Below, piece by piece: positions 15,572 through 22,578 of a stretch of DNA of 24,781 bases. Both the position numbers and the translations under genes were made by a program. This stretch comes from GWE2-40-63 sp050251815 (lineage in GTDB: Bacteria > Bacteroidota > Bacteroidia > Bacteroidales > SZUA-534): contig JBFWMB010000060.1 of the NCBI GenBank assembly GCA_050251815.1, forward strand, positions 1-24,781. The letters are read 5' to 3'. The notes beneath the pieces were generated by a model. It worked only from the letters and a program-made list of their open reading frames with translations, searched no databases and was not told where the DNA came from. Position 1 is the first letter of the stretch. Each line of letters begins with the position of its first letter.

Positions 15572-16204
15572 TTAAGGAATACGCATAAATTTATGCGACT
15601 GCAACGAAACCATCCACTCCGGATGGTTTTTTGCGTATTCAACAATATGGCCAATGTTTACCGAATAGCGGCTCCACTCGGGCTGTAAATAGCGCAAACA
15701 ATCGGGACCAATTCTTTCGGCACATTGTTCTGCCCAATCCATATCCGCATCTTCGTAAATAATTACCTTTAACTCGTTGGCCCGGGCATAAATTTCAGGC
15801 GTTGGGTGCATGTTTCGTTTGGGCGAAAGGCAAATCCAGTCCCAGGTACCCGTTAGCGGATAAGCACCTGATGTTTCGATAAACGTTTCGATGGCATGTT
15901 CCTTTAATGCATCGCACAAAGGATTCAGATTATAAAGCGAAGGTTCTCCACCAGTAACCACTACAGCTTTTGCTGGTGTGTCCAGCACGCTTTTAACTAT
16001 TTCTTCAACAGGAACCAATTTATGAATAGCAGGGCTCCACGACATCTTTGAATCACACCACCGACAACCGATATCGCATCCGCCAATACGGATAAAATAA
16101 GCTGCTTTCCCTGTATGAAAACCTTCACCCTGAAGTGTATAAAATTGTTCAACAAGAGGCAAGAACTTTCCTTCCCCTCTTCCCGGCAACTGATCTCTTT
16201 CCAA
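15572..16204 (-). CDS. queE: 7-carboxy-7-deazaguanine synthase QueE
   Basis: QueE is a radical SAM enzyme that converts 6-carboxytetrahydropterin to 7-carboxy-7-deazaguanine, a step towards queuosine in tRNAs such as the tRNA-Asp found in this window. The 4Fe-4S cluster motif C-x3-C-x2-C is visible as GGCDIGCRWCD (C43, C47, C50), preceded by the family's VEQFYTLQGEGFHTGKAAYF. TGGEP (84-88) is the SAM-binding motif. The 210-residue length fits the family. The start is uncertain. No ATG lies before the motif; the frame opens with TTG at 16204, and a TTG at 16162 giving MPLVEQFYTL is also plausible. It follows the NUMOD4/HNH-like gene by 25 bases and abuts the convergent RelA/SpoT gene. No other queuosine gene is present. 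Confidence 0.93.
   Translation of the reverse strand: MERDQLPGRGEGKFLPLVEQFYTLQGEGFHTGKAAYFIRIGGCDIGCRWCDSKMSWSPAIHKLVPVEEIVKSVLDTPAKAVVVTGGEPSLYNLNPLCDALKEHAIETFIETSGAYPLTGTWDWICLSPKRNMHPTPEIYARANELKVIIYEDADMDWAEQCAERIGPDCLRYLQPEWSRYSVNIGHIVEYAKNHPEWMVSLQSHKFMRIP
15607..15632 (+). terminator. Probable RelA/SpoT terminator lying inside the queE coding end
   Basis: AAACCATCC (15607-15615), loop ACTCC and GGATGGTTT (15621-15629) form a perfect 9-bp stem, with six T residues at 15627-15632. In the plus direction it lies 36 bases after the RelA/SpoT stop codon, a normal terminator distance. It is wholly within the 3' part of queE, read on the other strand. Confidence 0.7.
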
Positions 16205-16229
16205 ACAATATTATTTTAACAAATTTCGA

Positions 16230-16823
16230 CTAATCTTCATCATCAATTTTTACATGCCCCCAGTTTTCGCCTTTACGAATGCGGTTTAACTGGGTATGCG
16301 TAATGCCAAATTCTTTGGCAATTTTATAAAGTGGGTTTTTACCACGCTTTATTTTTTTCTTCAAACGAATCACATCGGTTTCGGTTAGTTTTGCATGCGT
16401 AATATTACCCCTGCGGTTTTCGCGTGCTGACTTAACTTTAGGATTTTGATTGTTGTGCTGATTCAATTCAGCCTGTGTGGCCCATTTCAGGTTTTCAAAA
16501 TAGTTATTCAGTTTGTTGTAATCCTTGTGAATAACATATTTATGCCTTTCGGTAGGGCGTTCGCAATAAATTTTGGCTACCAAACGATGAATTGACTCAG
16601 TTACTCTTTTTACTGATTCTTTCTCGCGTTTAAAATTATTAACGTATTCAAATCCACTTTTGTCTTTAAATTGGTTAATTGTAGTCAAAAACTGCCAGTC
16701 ATCCTTTTTTTTGTTGAAATGGCGTACGCGGCCATACGACGAGACTTCATAAATTTCATCTTGCCGAACTCCGGGAAGCGTAAAGCGTCTCCACTCTTCG
16801 TTCCAAAATTTCTCTTCTTTCAT
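16230..16823 (-). CDS. NUMOD4 / HNH-like protein with C-terminal helix-turn-helix
   Basis: This 197-residue protein resembles free-standing homing-endonuclease-type proteins. Residues about 9-60 match NUMOD4 (EEWRRF then IYEVSSYGRVRHF). Residues about 76-120 match an HNH_3 fold: IHRLVAKIY with H79, then VIHKDYNKLNN with H99, and NLKWAT. Relatives usually have VNH where this has VIH, so the nuclease site may be weakened. Residues about 140-192 form a helix-turn-helix (LTETDVIRLKK, IAKEFGITHTQLNRIRKG) of the kind that binds DNA in such proteins. A near-perfect promoter lies upstream. The gene precedes queE by 25 bases in the same direction, so it may be its operon leader. Whether it cuts DNA or now acts as a regulator is unknown. 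Confidence 0.82.
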   Translation of the reverse strand: MKEEKFWNEEWRRFTLPGVRQDEIYEVSSYGRVRHFNKKKDDWQFLTTINQFKDKSGFEYVNNFKREKESVKRVTESIHRLVAKIYCERPTERHKYVIHKDYNKLNNYFENLKWATQAELNQHNNQNPKVKSARENRRGNITHAKLTETDVIRLKKKIKRGKNPLYKIAKEFGITHTQLNRIRKGENWGHVKIDDED

Positions 16824-16864
16824 AATGATTTAAATAATTGAATCCTTTTAATACATCCCTAGCA

Positions 16865-16895
16865 CAAAAATACACTTTTTAGAAACAAATACAAA
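16865..16895 (-). promoter_or_regulatory. Promoter of the NUMOD4/HNH-queE unit
   Basis: On the minus strand TTTG (16895-16892), a 19-base spacer and TATTTTTG (16872-16865) match the full Bacteroidota consensus with ideal spacing. It is one of the best promoters in the window. The leader to ATG 16823 would be about 35 bases. Confidence 0.75.
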
Positions 16896-17010
16896 TGGTT
16901 CAAAAACTAAGCATTATGAAAACTACTTGAAATCAAAAATTTGCCAACACCATATACCAACGTCAGCATAAATATTTAGGGCCTGCAAGAGCTTATTAAA
17001 AAATATTGGT

Positions 17011-17018
17011 TAGTTTTG
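17011..17018 (+). promoter_or_regulatory. Candidate -7 box of tatA-tatC
   Basis: TAGTTTTG matches TAnnTTTG and lies 16 bases before the tatA ATG, which leaves a leader of about 10 bases. The -33 position near 16991 has only CTT. Confidence 0.4.
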
Positions 17019-17034
17019 CTCAAAATTTTTAATT

Positions 17035-17277
17035 ATGCAAACTATAGCAACTGTAATATTGGGAATTCTGGGAGGACAAGAGATATTACTCATTGTTCTG
17101 GCCATTTTAATTTTATTCGGAGGTCGTAAAATTCCAGAACTTATGAAGGGTTTGGGAAAAGGTATCAAGGAATTTAAACAGGCAACCAGCGACAGTGGAG
17201 TTGATGAAGATATTAAAGATATTAAGAAAGAGATAAACTCAGTAAAAAACGACATTACCGATAGCACCAAGCTCTAG
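17035..17277 (+). CDS. tatA: Sec-independent translocase subunit TatA (tatC-linked)
   Basis: This 80-residue pore-forming component of the twin-arginine system exports folded proteins across the inner membrane. The transmembrane helix is about residues 11-28 (EILLIVLAILILFGG), followed by the conserved hinge and amphipathic helix RKIPELMKGLGKGIKEFKQA. The tail is charged (DEDIKDIKKEINSV). It ends 6 bases before the tatC ATG, so the two form an operon. The first 45 residues closely match the short TatA at 8989-9165. I see no TatB in the window, consistent with minimal TatA-TatC systems in which TatA does both jobs. Confidence 0.95.
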   Translation: MQTIATVILGILGGQEILLIVLAILILFGGRKIPELMKGLGKGIKEFKQATSDSGVDEDIKDIKKEINSVKNDITDSTKL

Positions 17278-17283
17278 TTGGCG

Positions 17284-18099
17284 ATGGAACAAAAAAGCAA
17301 CAATGTTGAGATGACTTTTTGGGACCATGTGGAAGAACTCCGCTGGGTGATTATCCGATCGTTGCTGGGAGTCGGTATCATTAGTATTGTTGCTTTTATA
17401 AATAAGCATATTGTATTTAACAAAGTCTTTTTGGCTCCTAAAGAGCCCTGGTTTATCACCAACCGTGCGCTTTGCAAATTGGGCGAACTGCTCGATTCAA
17501 GTGCTCTTTGCCTGAACCAAAACAGCCTTGAGATTATAAACATTAAACTGGCCGGGCAATTTACCACTCATTTGTTTACCTCGTTTGCCGTGGGAATATT
17601 CGTGGCTTCGCCTTACATTATTTTTGAATTCTGGCGCTTTGTACGCCCTGCGTTGCGCCCCAACGAGAAAAGACACAGCCGCGGAGCGGTTTTAATCAGT
17701 TCCCTGCTATTTATTTCCGGAGTACTTTTTGCCTACTATTTAATTGTTCCATTAACCATTAATTTTTTAGGGAATTACCAGGTTAGCGATCAGGTTTCGA
17801 ACACCATAGCACTCAGCTCCTACCTGAGCAACGTGGTTTCGGTAAGTTTATCAGTAGGTATTATATTCGAAGTTCCCATACTGATTTATTTTTTAACCAA
17901 AACAGGTATTGTCACCCCTGCATTTCTGCGTAAAAGCCGGAAAATAATTATAGTTATTCTATTAATTATAAGTGCAATCATTACCCCCCCCGATTTAATC
18001 AGTCAGATATTGGGTTGTATTCCCCTGTTCTTTTTGTATGAATTAAGTATTCGCATATCGCAACGCGGTTATCGCAAAAATTTTATGCCTGCTAAATAA
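17284..18099 (+). CDS. tatC: Sec-independent translocase subunit TatC
   Basis: TatC is the twin-arginine signal-peptide receptor of the Tat translocon. The 271-residue protein opens with MTFWDHVEELRW, the family's FWxHLEELR signature that contacts the signal peptide. Six hydrophobic segments follow. The first periplasmic loop is long (about residues 45-95) and contains two cysteines around SSALCLNQ. The conserved FEFWRFVRPAL lies after the second helix, and the C-terminal IITPPDLISQ matches the late family motif. I chose ATG 17284 rather than an in-frame TTG two codons upstream that abuts the tatA stop. Downstream lies a 187-base gap without a clear terminator. Confidence 0.96.
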   Translation: MEQKSNNVEMTFWDHVEELRWVIIRSLLGVGIISIVAFINKHIVFNKVFLAPKEPWFITNRALCKLGELLDSSALCLNQNSLEIINIKLAGQFTTHLFTSFAVGIFVASPYIIFEFWRFVRPALRPNEKRHSRGAVLISSLLFISGVLFAYYLIVPLTINFLGNYQVSDQVSNTIALSSYLSNVVSVSLSVGIIFEVPILIYFLTKTGIVTPAFLRKSRKIIIVILLIISAIITPPDLISQILGCIPLFFLYELSIRISQRGYRKNFMPAK

Positions 18100-18181
18100 T
18101 TCATCATTTTTTCTTAACTTTGATTGACTTTATAAAAAGTTTCTGATAGTAAGGAAGTTTGCTGTTTCATTACTGATTAGA

Positions 18182-18237
18182 TTCAGGTTTATGCAGGGTG
18201 CTTAAAAATAAGCGTGCCTTTAACAAATAAACCTGAA
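18182..18237 (+). repeat. Hairpin-forming inverted repeat before the MEMO1-AMMECR1 gene
   Basis: TTCAGGTTTAT (18182-18192) and ATAAACCTGAA (18227-18237) are perfect 11-base reverse complements. Inside them GCTTA (18200-18204) and TAAGC (18209-18213) form a second stem around AAAA. No T-run follows on either strand, so it is not a simple terminator. It lies about 50 bases before ATG 18287 and could be a structured leader or an operator. Confidence 0.6.
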
Positions 18238-18286
18238 AAATGTGGATTTACGGAATTTCTAAAATACGTTTAAATCGTAAGTTGTC

Positions 18287-19711
18287 ATGAAAATACCTGC
18301 CAACCGAAAACCTGTAGTAAACGGCTTGTTTTATCCCGACCAACCGGAAGAATTGCAAACAATCCTGGCAACTTATTTTATGCGGGCAACCAAACCCTCG
18401 CATGATACCGATATCAGAGCATTGATTGTGCCTCATGCCGGCTACAACTATTCGGGCGAAGTAGCCGCCCAGGCTTACCAACAGTTGAACGCAAACCAAT
18501 CTTTTGAAAATGTGTTTATCCTGGCTCCCTCGCATCATGTGGCCTTTAACGGGGCCTCCGTTTTTGCCCGGGGAAATTATGAAACCCCACTGGGAACGGT
18601 TGAGGTAAATCTGGAGCTATGCAATCAGTTAATAGATAAACATAAAGTGATTAATTTTTTGCCCGAAGCACACAGCCAGGAACATGCCATTGAAGTTCAG
18701 TTGCCCTTTTTGCAATATCATCTTAAAAAACCGTTTAAGCTGGTTCCCATTTTGATTGGCACCCACGATTTGGAGCTACTTGAAATGCTGGCCGCCAGTT
18801 TAAAACCTTATTTTACCGATAAAAACCTGTTTGTGGTCAGCAGCGATTTCTCACACTTTCCGAACTACGAGGACGCTACAATTGCCGATATGAATATGGC
18901 CGACGGAATTGAACAAAACAAGGTAGAAGAAGTACTTAAATCGGTGAACCTGAACAAAAAACTAAACATTGAAAACCTGGCAACCAGTGCCTGTGGACTT
19001 TCAGCCATATTAACCCTGATGTTTCTTTCGTCTGGTGATAAAAACCTGCGCTACACCGGAATCAAATACAAGAATTCGGGCGATGCACCTAACAGCAATC
19101 CAAAACGGGTGGTTGGCTACTGGGCTTTTACGCTGACAAAGCAACCGCCAGGTTACAAACATTTACTTACCGACGACGACAAAAATACCCTGTTATCGAT
19201 AGCTCGCTTAAGCATTGCAGAGTACTTACAAAAAGAAGAAGTAACGGAACTGATGGAACAGGAGGTTAACAACGCGCTAAAACAAGCTATGGGCGTTTTT
19301 GTGAGTTTGCATCACGGAAAAAACCTTAGGGGATGCATCGGTCGTTTTGAAACCATTGAACCCTTGTACCAGTTGGTTCAGGATATGGCGGTTGCATCAG
19401 CCACCAACGATAAACGGTTTAAGCCGGTGACTTTAGATGAACTAGATGAACTTAGCATTGAAATATCGGTACTTACTCCTTTAAAAAAGATTCACTCAAA
19501 AGAAGAAATTGAAATCGGGCGGCATGGTATTTACATAAAACAAGGCATTAATCATGGAACACTTCTGCCACAAGTTGCAACGGAAAACAAGTGGAGTGTG
19601 GATGAATTTTTAGGCTATTGTGCTAAAAACAAAGCCCACATTGGTTGGGATGGATGGAAAACCGCTGATTTATTTACGTATGAGGCTATTGTTTTCTCGG
19701 AGCCTCAGTAA
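18287..19711 (+). CDS. MEMO1-AMMECR1 fusion (AmmeMemoRadiSam system proteins B and A)
   Basis: One 474-residue cytoplasmic polypeptide combines two domains normally encoded as separate genes. Residues about 5-285 are MEMO1-like: LIVPHAGYNYSG with H50, LAPSHHVAF with H83/H84, HSQEHAIEVQLPFLQ, SSDFSHF with D187/H190, and TSACGL with C236. These are the His-His-Cys metal-site positions of the family. Residues about 296-472 are AMMECR1: LRGCIGRFE (347-355), SATNDKRFKPVTLDEL, and HIGWDGWKTADLFTYEA near the end. The system usually also includes a radical SAM protein, which is not in this window. Function is unresolved; human MEMO1 binds iron or copper. No signal peptide is present. The 3' end overlaps the convergent membrane-protein gene by 26 bases. 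A hairpin lies upstream. Confidence 0.94.
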   Translation: MKIPANRKPVVNGLFYPDQPEELQTILATYFMRATKPSHDTDIRALIVPHAGYNYSGEVAAQAYQQLNANQSFENVFILAPSHHVAFNGASVFARGNYETPLGTVEVNLELCNQLIDKHKVINFLPEAHSQEHAIEVQLPFLQYHLKKPFKLVPILIGTHDLELLEMLAASLKPYFTDKNLFVVSSDFSHFPNYEDATIADMNMADGIEQNKVEEVLKSVNLNKKLNIENLATSACGLSAILTLMFLSSGDKNLRYTGIKYKNSGDAPNSNPKRVVGYWAFTLTKQPPGYKHLLTDDDKNTLLSIARLSIAEYLQKEEVTELMEQEVNNALKQAMGVFVSLHHGKNLRGCIGRFETIEPLYQLVQDMAVASATNDKRFKPVTLDELDELSIEISVLTPLKKIHSKEEIEIGRHGIYIKQGINHGTLLPQVATENKWSVDEFLGYCAKNKAHIGWDGWKTADLFTYEAIVFSEPQ

Positions 19712-20024
19712 GTTTATGCAGCTTTTTTAATTTAATCACAATGGCATAAATGGTATAAAAGCCAAATAATACAATGCCAACCGAAATCAGGGTATCCCAA
19801 TCGAAATGAGTGTCGCGGGCAATCAGCACCAGTTCAATTGTCGAGGGCAGTAGCATAAGCATCATGGCCACAATAAGCGCCAACGAAGCCCAAATCAATC
19901 CGGTTTTCAGGCGCAGTAAATTACGGACAGCTTTTTCCGACATGGGTTTATTCCGCGTATTCCGGGCACGAGAACCTATAAAAAGAGCCAGCACACAAAG
20001 CAATAAAAATATTCCGCCTTCCAT
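19686..20024 (-). CDS. Hypothetical small membrane protein
   Basis: I do not recognise a family. The 112-residue protein has three hydrophobic segments: about residues 3-17 (IFLLLCVLALFIG), 42-66 (GLIWASLALIVAMMLMLLP onward) and 75-97 (SVGIVLFGFYTIYAIVI). It has a basic cytoplasmic loop between the first two and a basic tail. It is an inner-membrane protein with no visible catalytic residue. Its 3' end overlaps the convergent MEMO1-AMMECR1 gene by 26 bases, and it is divergent from the DUF985 gene. Protein-like hydrophobic periodicity and position support it as a real gene. Confidence 0.65.
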   Translation of the reverse strand: MEGGIFLLLCVLALFIGSRARNTRNKPMSEKAVRNLLRLKTGLIWASLALIVAMMLMLLPSTIELVLIARDTHFDWDTLISVGIVLFGFYTIYAIVIKLKKLHKLTEAPRKQ

Positions 20025-20032
20025 AATACCAT

Positions 20033-20063
20033 TTTGTTTAAGGCCCGAAAGTTAGTAAAATTG
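20033..20063 (+). promoter_or_regulatory. Promoter of the two-cupin operon
   Basis: TTTG (20033-20036), a 19-base spacer and TAAAATTG (20056-20063) fit the Bacteroidota pattern with one mismatch in the -7 box. It leaves a short leader of about 12 bases to ATG 20082. This also argues against the upstream TTG at 20034 as a start codon, since that codon would precede the transcription start. Confidence 0.6.
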
Positions 20064-20081
20064 CAGAAACAGAACTATTTT

Positions 20082-20594
20082 ATGGAAAAAGATGCCTTGT
20101 ATTGGATAAAAGAACTGAAACTCAAACCGCACCCCGAAGGCGAGCATTATGCTGAAACCTATAAATCGCAGGTATATGGGTCGGAAAACGAAGTAGCCCA
20201 ATGCAAAGACCGTCGGCAATGTGCTTCGCTTATTTATTATCTGCTCAATAAGGAGGAATGTTCTGCTTTTCATCGCCTGCAATCGGACGAAATATGGCTG
20301 TTTCATTCCGGAGCTTCGCTAAATCTGTATTTAATTGAGCCCAATGGAAACTTGCATGTCGAAAAGCTGGGCTCTCAACCCGAACAGGAAGAAAACCTGC
20401 AGGTTTTTGTTCCGGCAAATACCTGGTTTGCTGCCGAACTATATCAAAAAGACAGTTACGGCCTGATGAGCTGCCTGGTATCGCCCGGATTTGAATGGAA
20501 CGAATATGAATTGGCAGACAAAAAACAACTGTTACGGGAATTTCCTGAACACGCGGCGCTGATTAACCGACTTTGCAAAGAAAAAACCAAATAA
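20082..20594 (+). CDS. Cupin protein of the DUF985 (cupin_5) family
   Basis: From ATG 20082 the product has 170 residues. It has the DUF985 signature: LKPHPEGEHYAETYKS (about 13-28), SLIYYLLNKEECSAFHRL (the metal-side cupin strand), SDEIWLFHSGASLNLYL (about 66-82), and VPANTWFAAE, CLVSPGFEWNEYEL at the end. The fold is a single-domain cupin barrel. Yeast YML079w is the structural relative; no reaction is established. It is cytoplasmic. The frame is open for 16 further codons upstream, but these run through the promoter. It is followed after 15 bases by another cupin gene, so the pair is probably co-transcribed. Confidence 0.9.
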   Translation: MEKDALYWIKELKLKPHPEGEHYAETYKSQVYGSENEVAQCKDRRQCASLIYYLLNKEECSAFHRLQSDEIWLFHSGASLNLYLIEPNGNLHVEKLGSQPEQEENLQVFVPANTWFAAELYQKDSYGLMSCLVSPGFEWNEYELADKKQLLREFPEHAALINRLCKEKTK

Positions 20595-20609
20595 TACTTA
20601 CCGCCAACT

Positions 20610-20969
20610 ATGGAAAAAATAAACCTCTTTGAAAAACTCTCCTTATTCCACGACACCTGGAATCCAAGGATAGTAGGTGCATTGAATGGACAGCAGGTAA
20701 AGCTGGCAAAATTTGAAGGTCCTTTTGTATGGCATAAGCACGAAAACGAAGACGAGTTATTTCTCGTTCTTGAGGGAACTTTAATTCTGGAGTTCCGCGA
20801 TAAAAGTCTTAACCTGCAACCCAATGAGTTTGTTATTGTACCCCGTGGAGTGGAACACCGGCCGATGGCTGAGCATCCGGTATCGGTACTGCTTTTTGAA
20901 CCCGCTGGCACCTTGAACACCGGCGACAAAAAGAATGATTTAACGCGCAATACACTCGACAGTATCTGA
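20610..20969 (+). CDS. Small cupin_2 domain protein
   Basis: This 119-residue single-domain cupin carries the metal-binding motif 1 HKHENEDELFLVLEG (about residues 42-56, with the two histidines and the glutamate) and motif 2 VIVPRGVEHRPMA (about 73-85, with the third histidine). Such small cupins bind Mn, Fe or Zn and range from isomerases and dioxygenases to non-enzymatic binders. The reaction cannot be assigned. The C-terminal 20 residues are polar. It lies 15 bases after the DUF985 gene and converges on the MscS gene, with 25 bases between stop codons. Confidence 0.9.
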   Translation: MEKINLFEKLSLFHDTWNPRIVGALNGQQVKLAKFEGPFVWHKHENEDELFLVLEGTLILEFRDKSLNLQPNEFVIVPRGVEHRPMAEHPVSVLLFEPAGTLNTGDKKNDLTRNTLDSI

Positions 20970-20994
20970 ATTTCTACCGCCCGGATTCCAGGTT

Positions 20995-21924
20995 TTAGTC
21001 TGTCTTAAGACTTGTTGTGTCCTGTAACTGAATCCGGGTTTTGGGCAAGCTGTCGGGATAATGCTGTTGCATAAATTCAATCAGTTTTTCACGTACATGA
21101 ACCCTCAAATCCCAGGCGGTTGGTGAATTTTTGGCACTTACCAGGGCCCGTAGTTCCATGGTGTTTTCTTTGGAATCGGTAACCTGCAATACGTTTACCT
21201 GGCCGTCCCAAAGTTCGGTGGTATGTAAGATACGCGTTAGTTCATCGCGTAAAGCCTGAACCGGCAGCGTATAATCGGCATAAACAAATACGGTTCCCAC
21301 AATTTCGGCCGAATTCCGGGTCCAGTTCTGAAACGGTTTTTCAATAAAGTAGGTCGAGGGAACAATCAGGCGGCGCTTGTCCCAGATGCGGACCACTACA
21401 TAATTCAGGTTAATCTCCTCAATCCATCCCCATTCGTTTTCAATAATTACCGCATCATCGATGCGAAAAGGCTGGGTAAAGGCAATCTGAATACCGGCTA
21501 TTACGGCACCAATAACCCGCTGGGCTGCAAAACCCAATACGATACCGGCAATACCTGCCGAGGCAAATAAACCGATGCCTATTTTACGAATCGGCTCAAA
21601 CGAAATCAGCACAAAGCCCAAGGCGATAAGCACTATAAAAAAGGTGATAAGATTGGTAAAAATATTCACCTGGGTATGTACTTTACGTGATTTCAGGTTA
21701 TCGGCCTTTGAGATATCGAATTTACTTAATAACAGGTTCCGAAAAATCTTTAATAAAGCAATGGCGCTCCAGGCCAGGGTTATAATAAGTAGAATATGCC
21801 CTTTTGATTGTGCCAATTCAACCCACCTGGACGGCAGCCCGGTGAACAAGTTAAGTACCGGAGCCATGGCCAGTAGCAAAATAGTGAGTAATAGGGGAAG
21901 AATCAGTTGTTTAAATTTATACAT
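20995..21924 (-). CDS. MscS-family small-conductance mechanosensitive channel
   Basis: This 309-residue inner-membrane channel would open under membrane tension and release solutes on osmotic downshift. There are about four hydrophobic segments in the first 150 residues. The pore helix region GIAGIVLGFAAQRVIGAV has the glycine/alanine packing of MscS TM3 and is followed by IAFTQPFRIDDAVIIE. The beta domain has WGWIEEINLNYVVVRIWDKR, then LIVPSTYFIEKPFQNWTR. The C-terminal cytoplasmic domain is of normal length. The gene is in line with the ABM gene upstream (131-base gap). I found no clear promoter. Confidence 0.93.
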   Translation of the reverse strand: MYKFKQLILPLLLTILLLAMAPVLNLFTGLPSRWVELAQSKGHILLIITLAWSAIALLKIFRNLLLSKFDISKADNLKSRKVHTQVNIFTNLITFFIVLIALGFVLISFEPIRKIGIGLFASAGIAGIVLGFAAQRVIGAVIAGIQIAFTQPFRIDDAVIIENEWGWIEEINLNYVVVRIWDKRRLIVPSTYFIEKPFQNWTRNSAEIVGTVFVYADYTLPVQALRDELTRILHTTELWDGQVNVLQVTDSKENTMELRALVSAKNSPTAWDLRVHVREKLIEFMQQHYPDSLPKTRIQLQDTTSLKTD

Positions 21925-22055
21925 GCCTATTGGATTGATTTCTATAGATAGCTACAATTCAAAAGGGAAAGTGTTTACAGGTAAATTGAAGGGAATTGCT
22001 TTCAGTTGCCAATAATAGCGCGAATTCTCGAATGTGGGAGTAGAAGTAGTTAAGC

Positions 22056-22409
22056 TTAAAATTTATCAAAACCATAGGCGAATTCAATCTTTGCTATGCG
22101 AACCTTAAACGATTTGTACCAGATTTCACGTCCCAGGTTTCTTGCCCGGTTATGCTCGCTGTGGATTTTCCAATTCCGTATGGATTCCAAATCGGTCCAA
22201 TACGAAACAGTTATTCCAAGCCCTTCCCTTGCGGACTCTACACCCAAAAAACCTTTTTGCTTTTGGGCCAGTTCAAGCATTTTTTCGGCCATTGCAGCAT
22301 AGCCCTTGTCTCCATCGGTGCGCAGTGAGGTAAATATTACCGCAAAATGAATTTCTTTCAGCAAAGTTGACAAGATTCTGTTAAAGGAACATATTTCCTT
22401 TGACTGCAT
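22056..22409 (-). CDS. ABM-domain (antibiotic biosynthesis monooxygenase-like) protein
   Basis: This 117-residue protein has a dimeric alpha+beta barrel of ABM type: HFAVIFTSLRTDGDKGYAAM (strand-helix), MLELAQKQKGFLGVESARE, GITVSYWTDLESIRNWK and the closing HSEHNRARNLGREIWYKSF. Members act as small monooxygenases or heme or antioxidant binding proteins. No specific substrate is evident. The first 20 residues look unlike the family and may be an over-long start. A TTG at 22370 giving MSTLLKEIHF is a reasonable alternative. It is cytoplasmic. Upstream are two palindromic elements between it and the DinB-like gene. Confidence 0.85.
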   Translation of the reverse strand: MQSKEICSFNRILSTLLKEIHFAVIFTSLRTDGDKGYAAMAEKMLELAQKQKGFLGVESAREGLGITVSYWTDLESIRNWKIHSEHNRARNLGREIWYKSFKVRIAKIEFAYGFDKF

Positions 22410-22438
22410 TACTAATGACAGGCAGGCAAAATTAATTT

Positions 22439-22489
22439 ATCCCGATACGCTTACCTCCCGCGTTGCGGGATAGGTCTCGCTATCGGGAT
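22439..22489. repeat. Nested palindromic intergenic element
   Basis: Outer arms ATCCCGATA (22439-22447) and TATCGGGAT (22481-22489) enclose TCCCGC (22456-22461), GTT and GCGGGA (22465-22470). The inner stem is perfect, and ACC/GGT pairs between the two levels. The GC-rich core stands out from the AT-rich surroundings. It looks like a mobile or dispersed REP-like element; copy number cannot be judged here. Confidence 0.6.
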
Positions 22490-22502
22490 TCGTTCAACTT
22501 AT

Positions 22503-22533
22503 AATTTTCACTTCGCTATCACTTGTGAAAATT
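22503..22533. repeat. 9-bp inverted repeat beside the palindromic element
   Basis: AATTTTCAC (22503-22511) and GTGAAAATT (22525-22533) are exact reverse complements around a 13-base loop. The words CGCTATC occur both here and in the neighbouring element, so the two may belong to one unit. Confidence 0.5.
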
Positions 22534-22578
22534 TAGTTTCACGAATATGGCGGTATATGTGTTTGGGCAATCATGGGC

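Noticed and set aside
19681..19707. TGAGGCT/AGCCTCA hairpin as terminator between the MEMO1-AMMECR1 gene and the convergent membrane protein gene
   Set aside because: A 7-bp stem with a 13-base loop and no T-run on either strand; it is probably chance within coding DNA.
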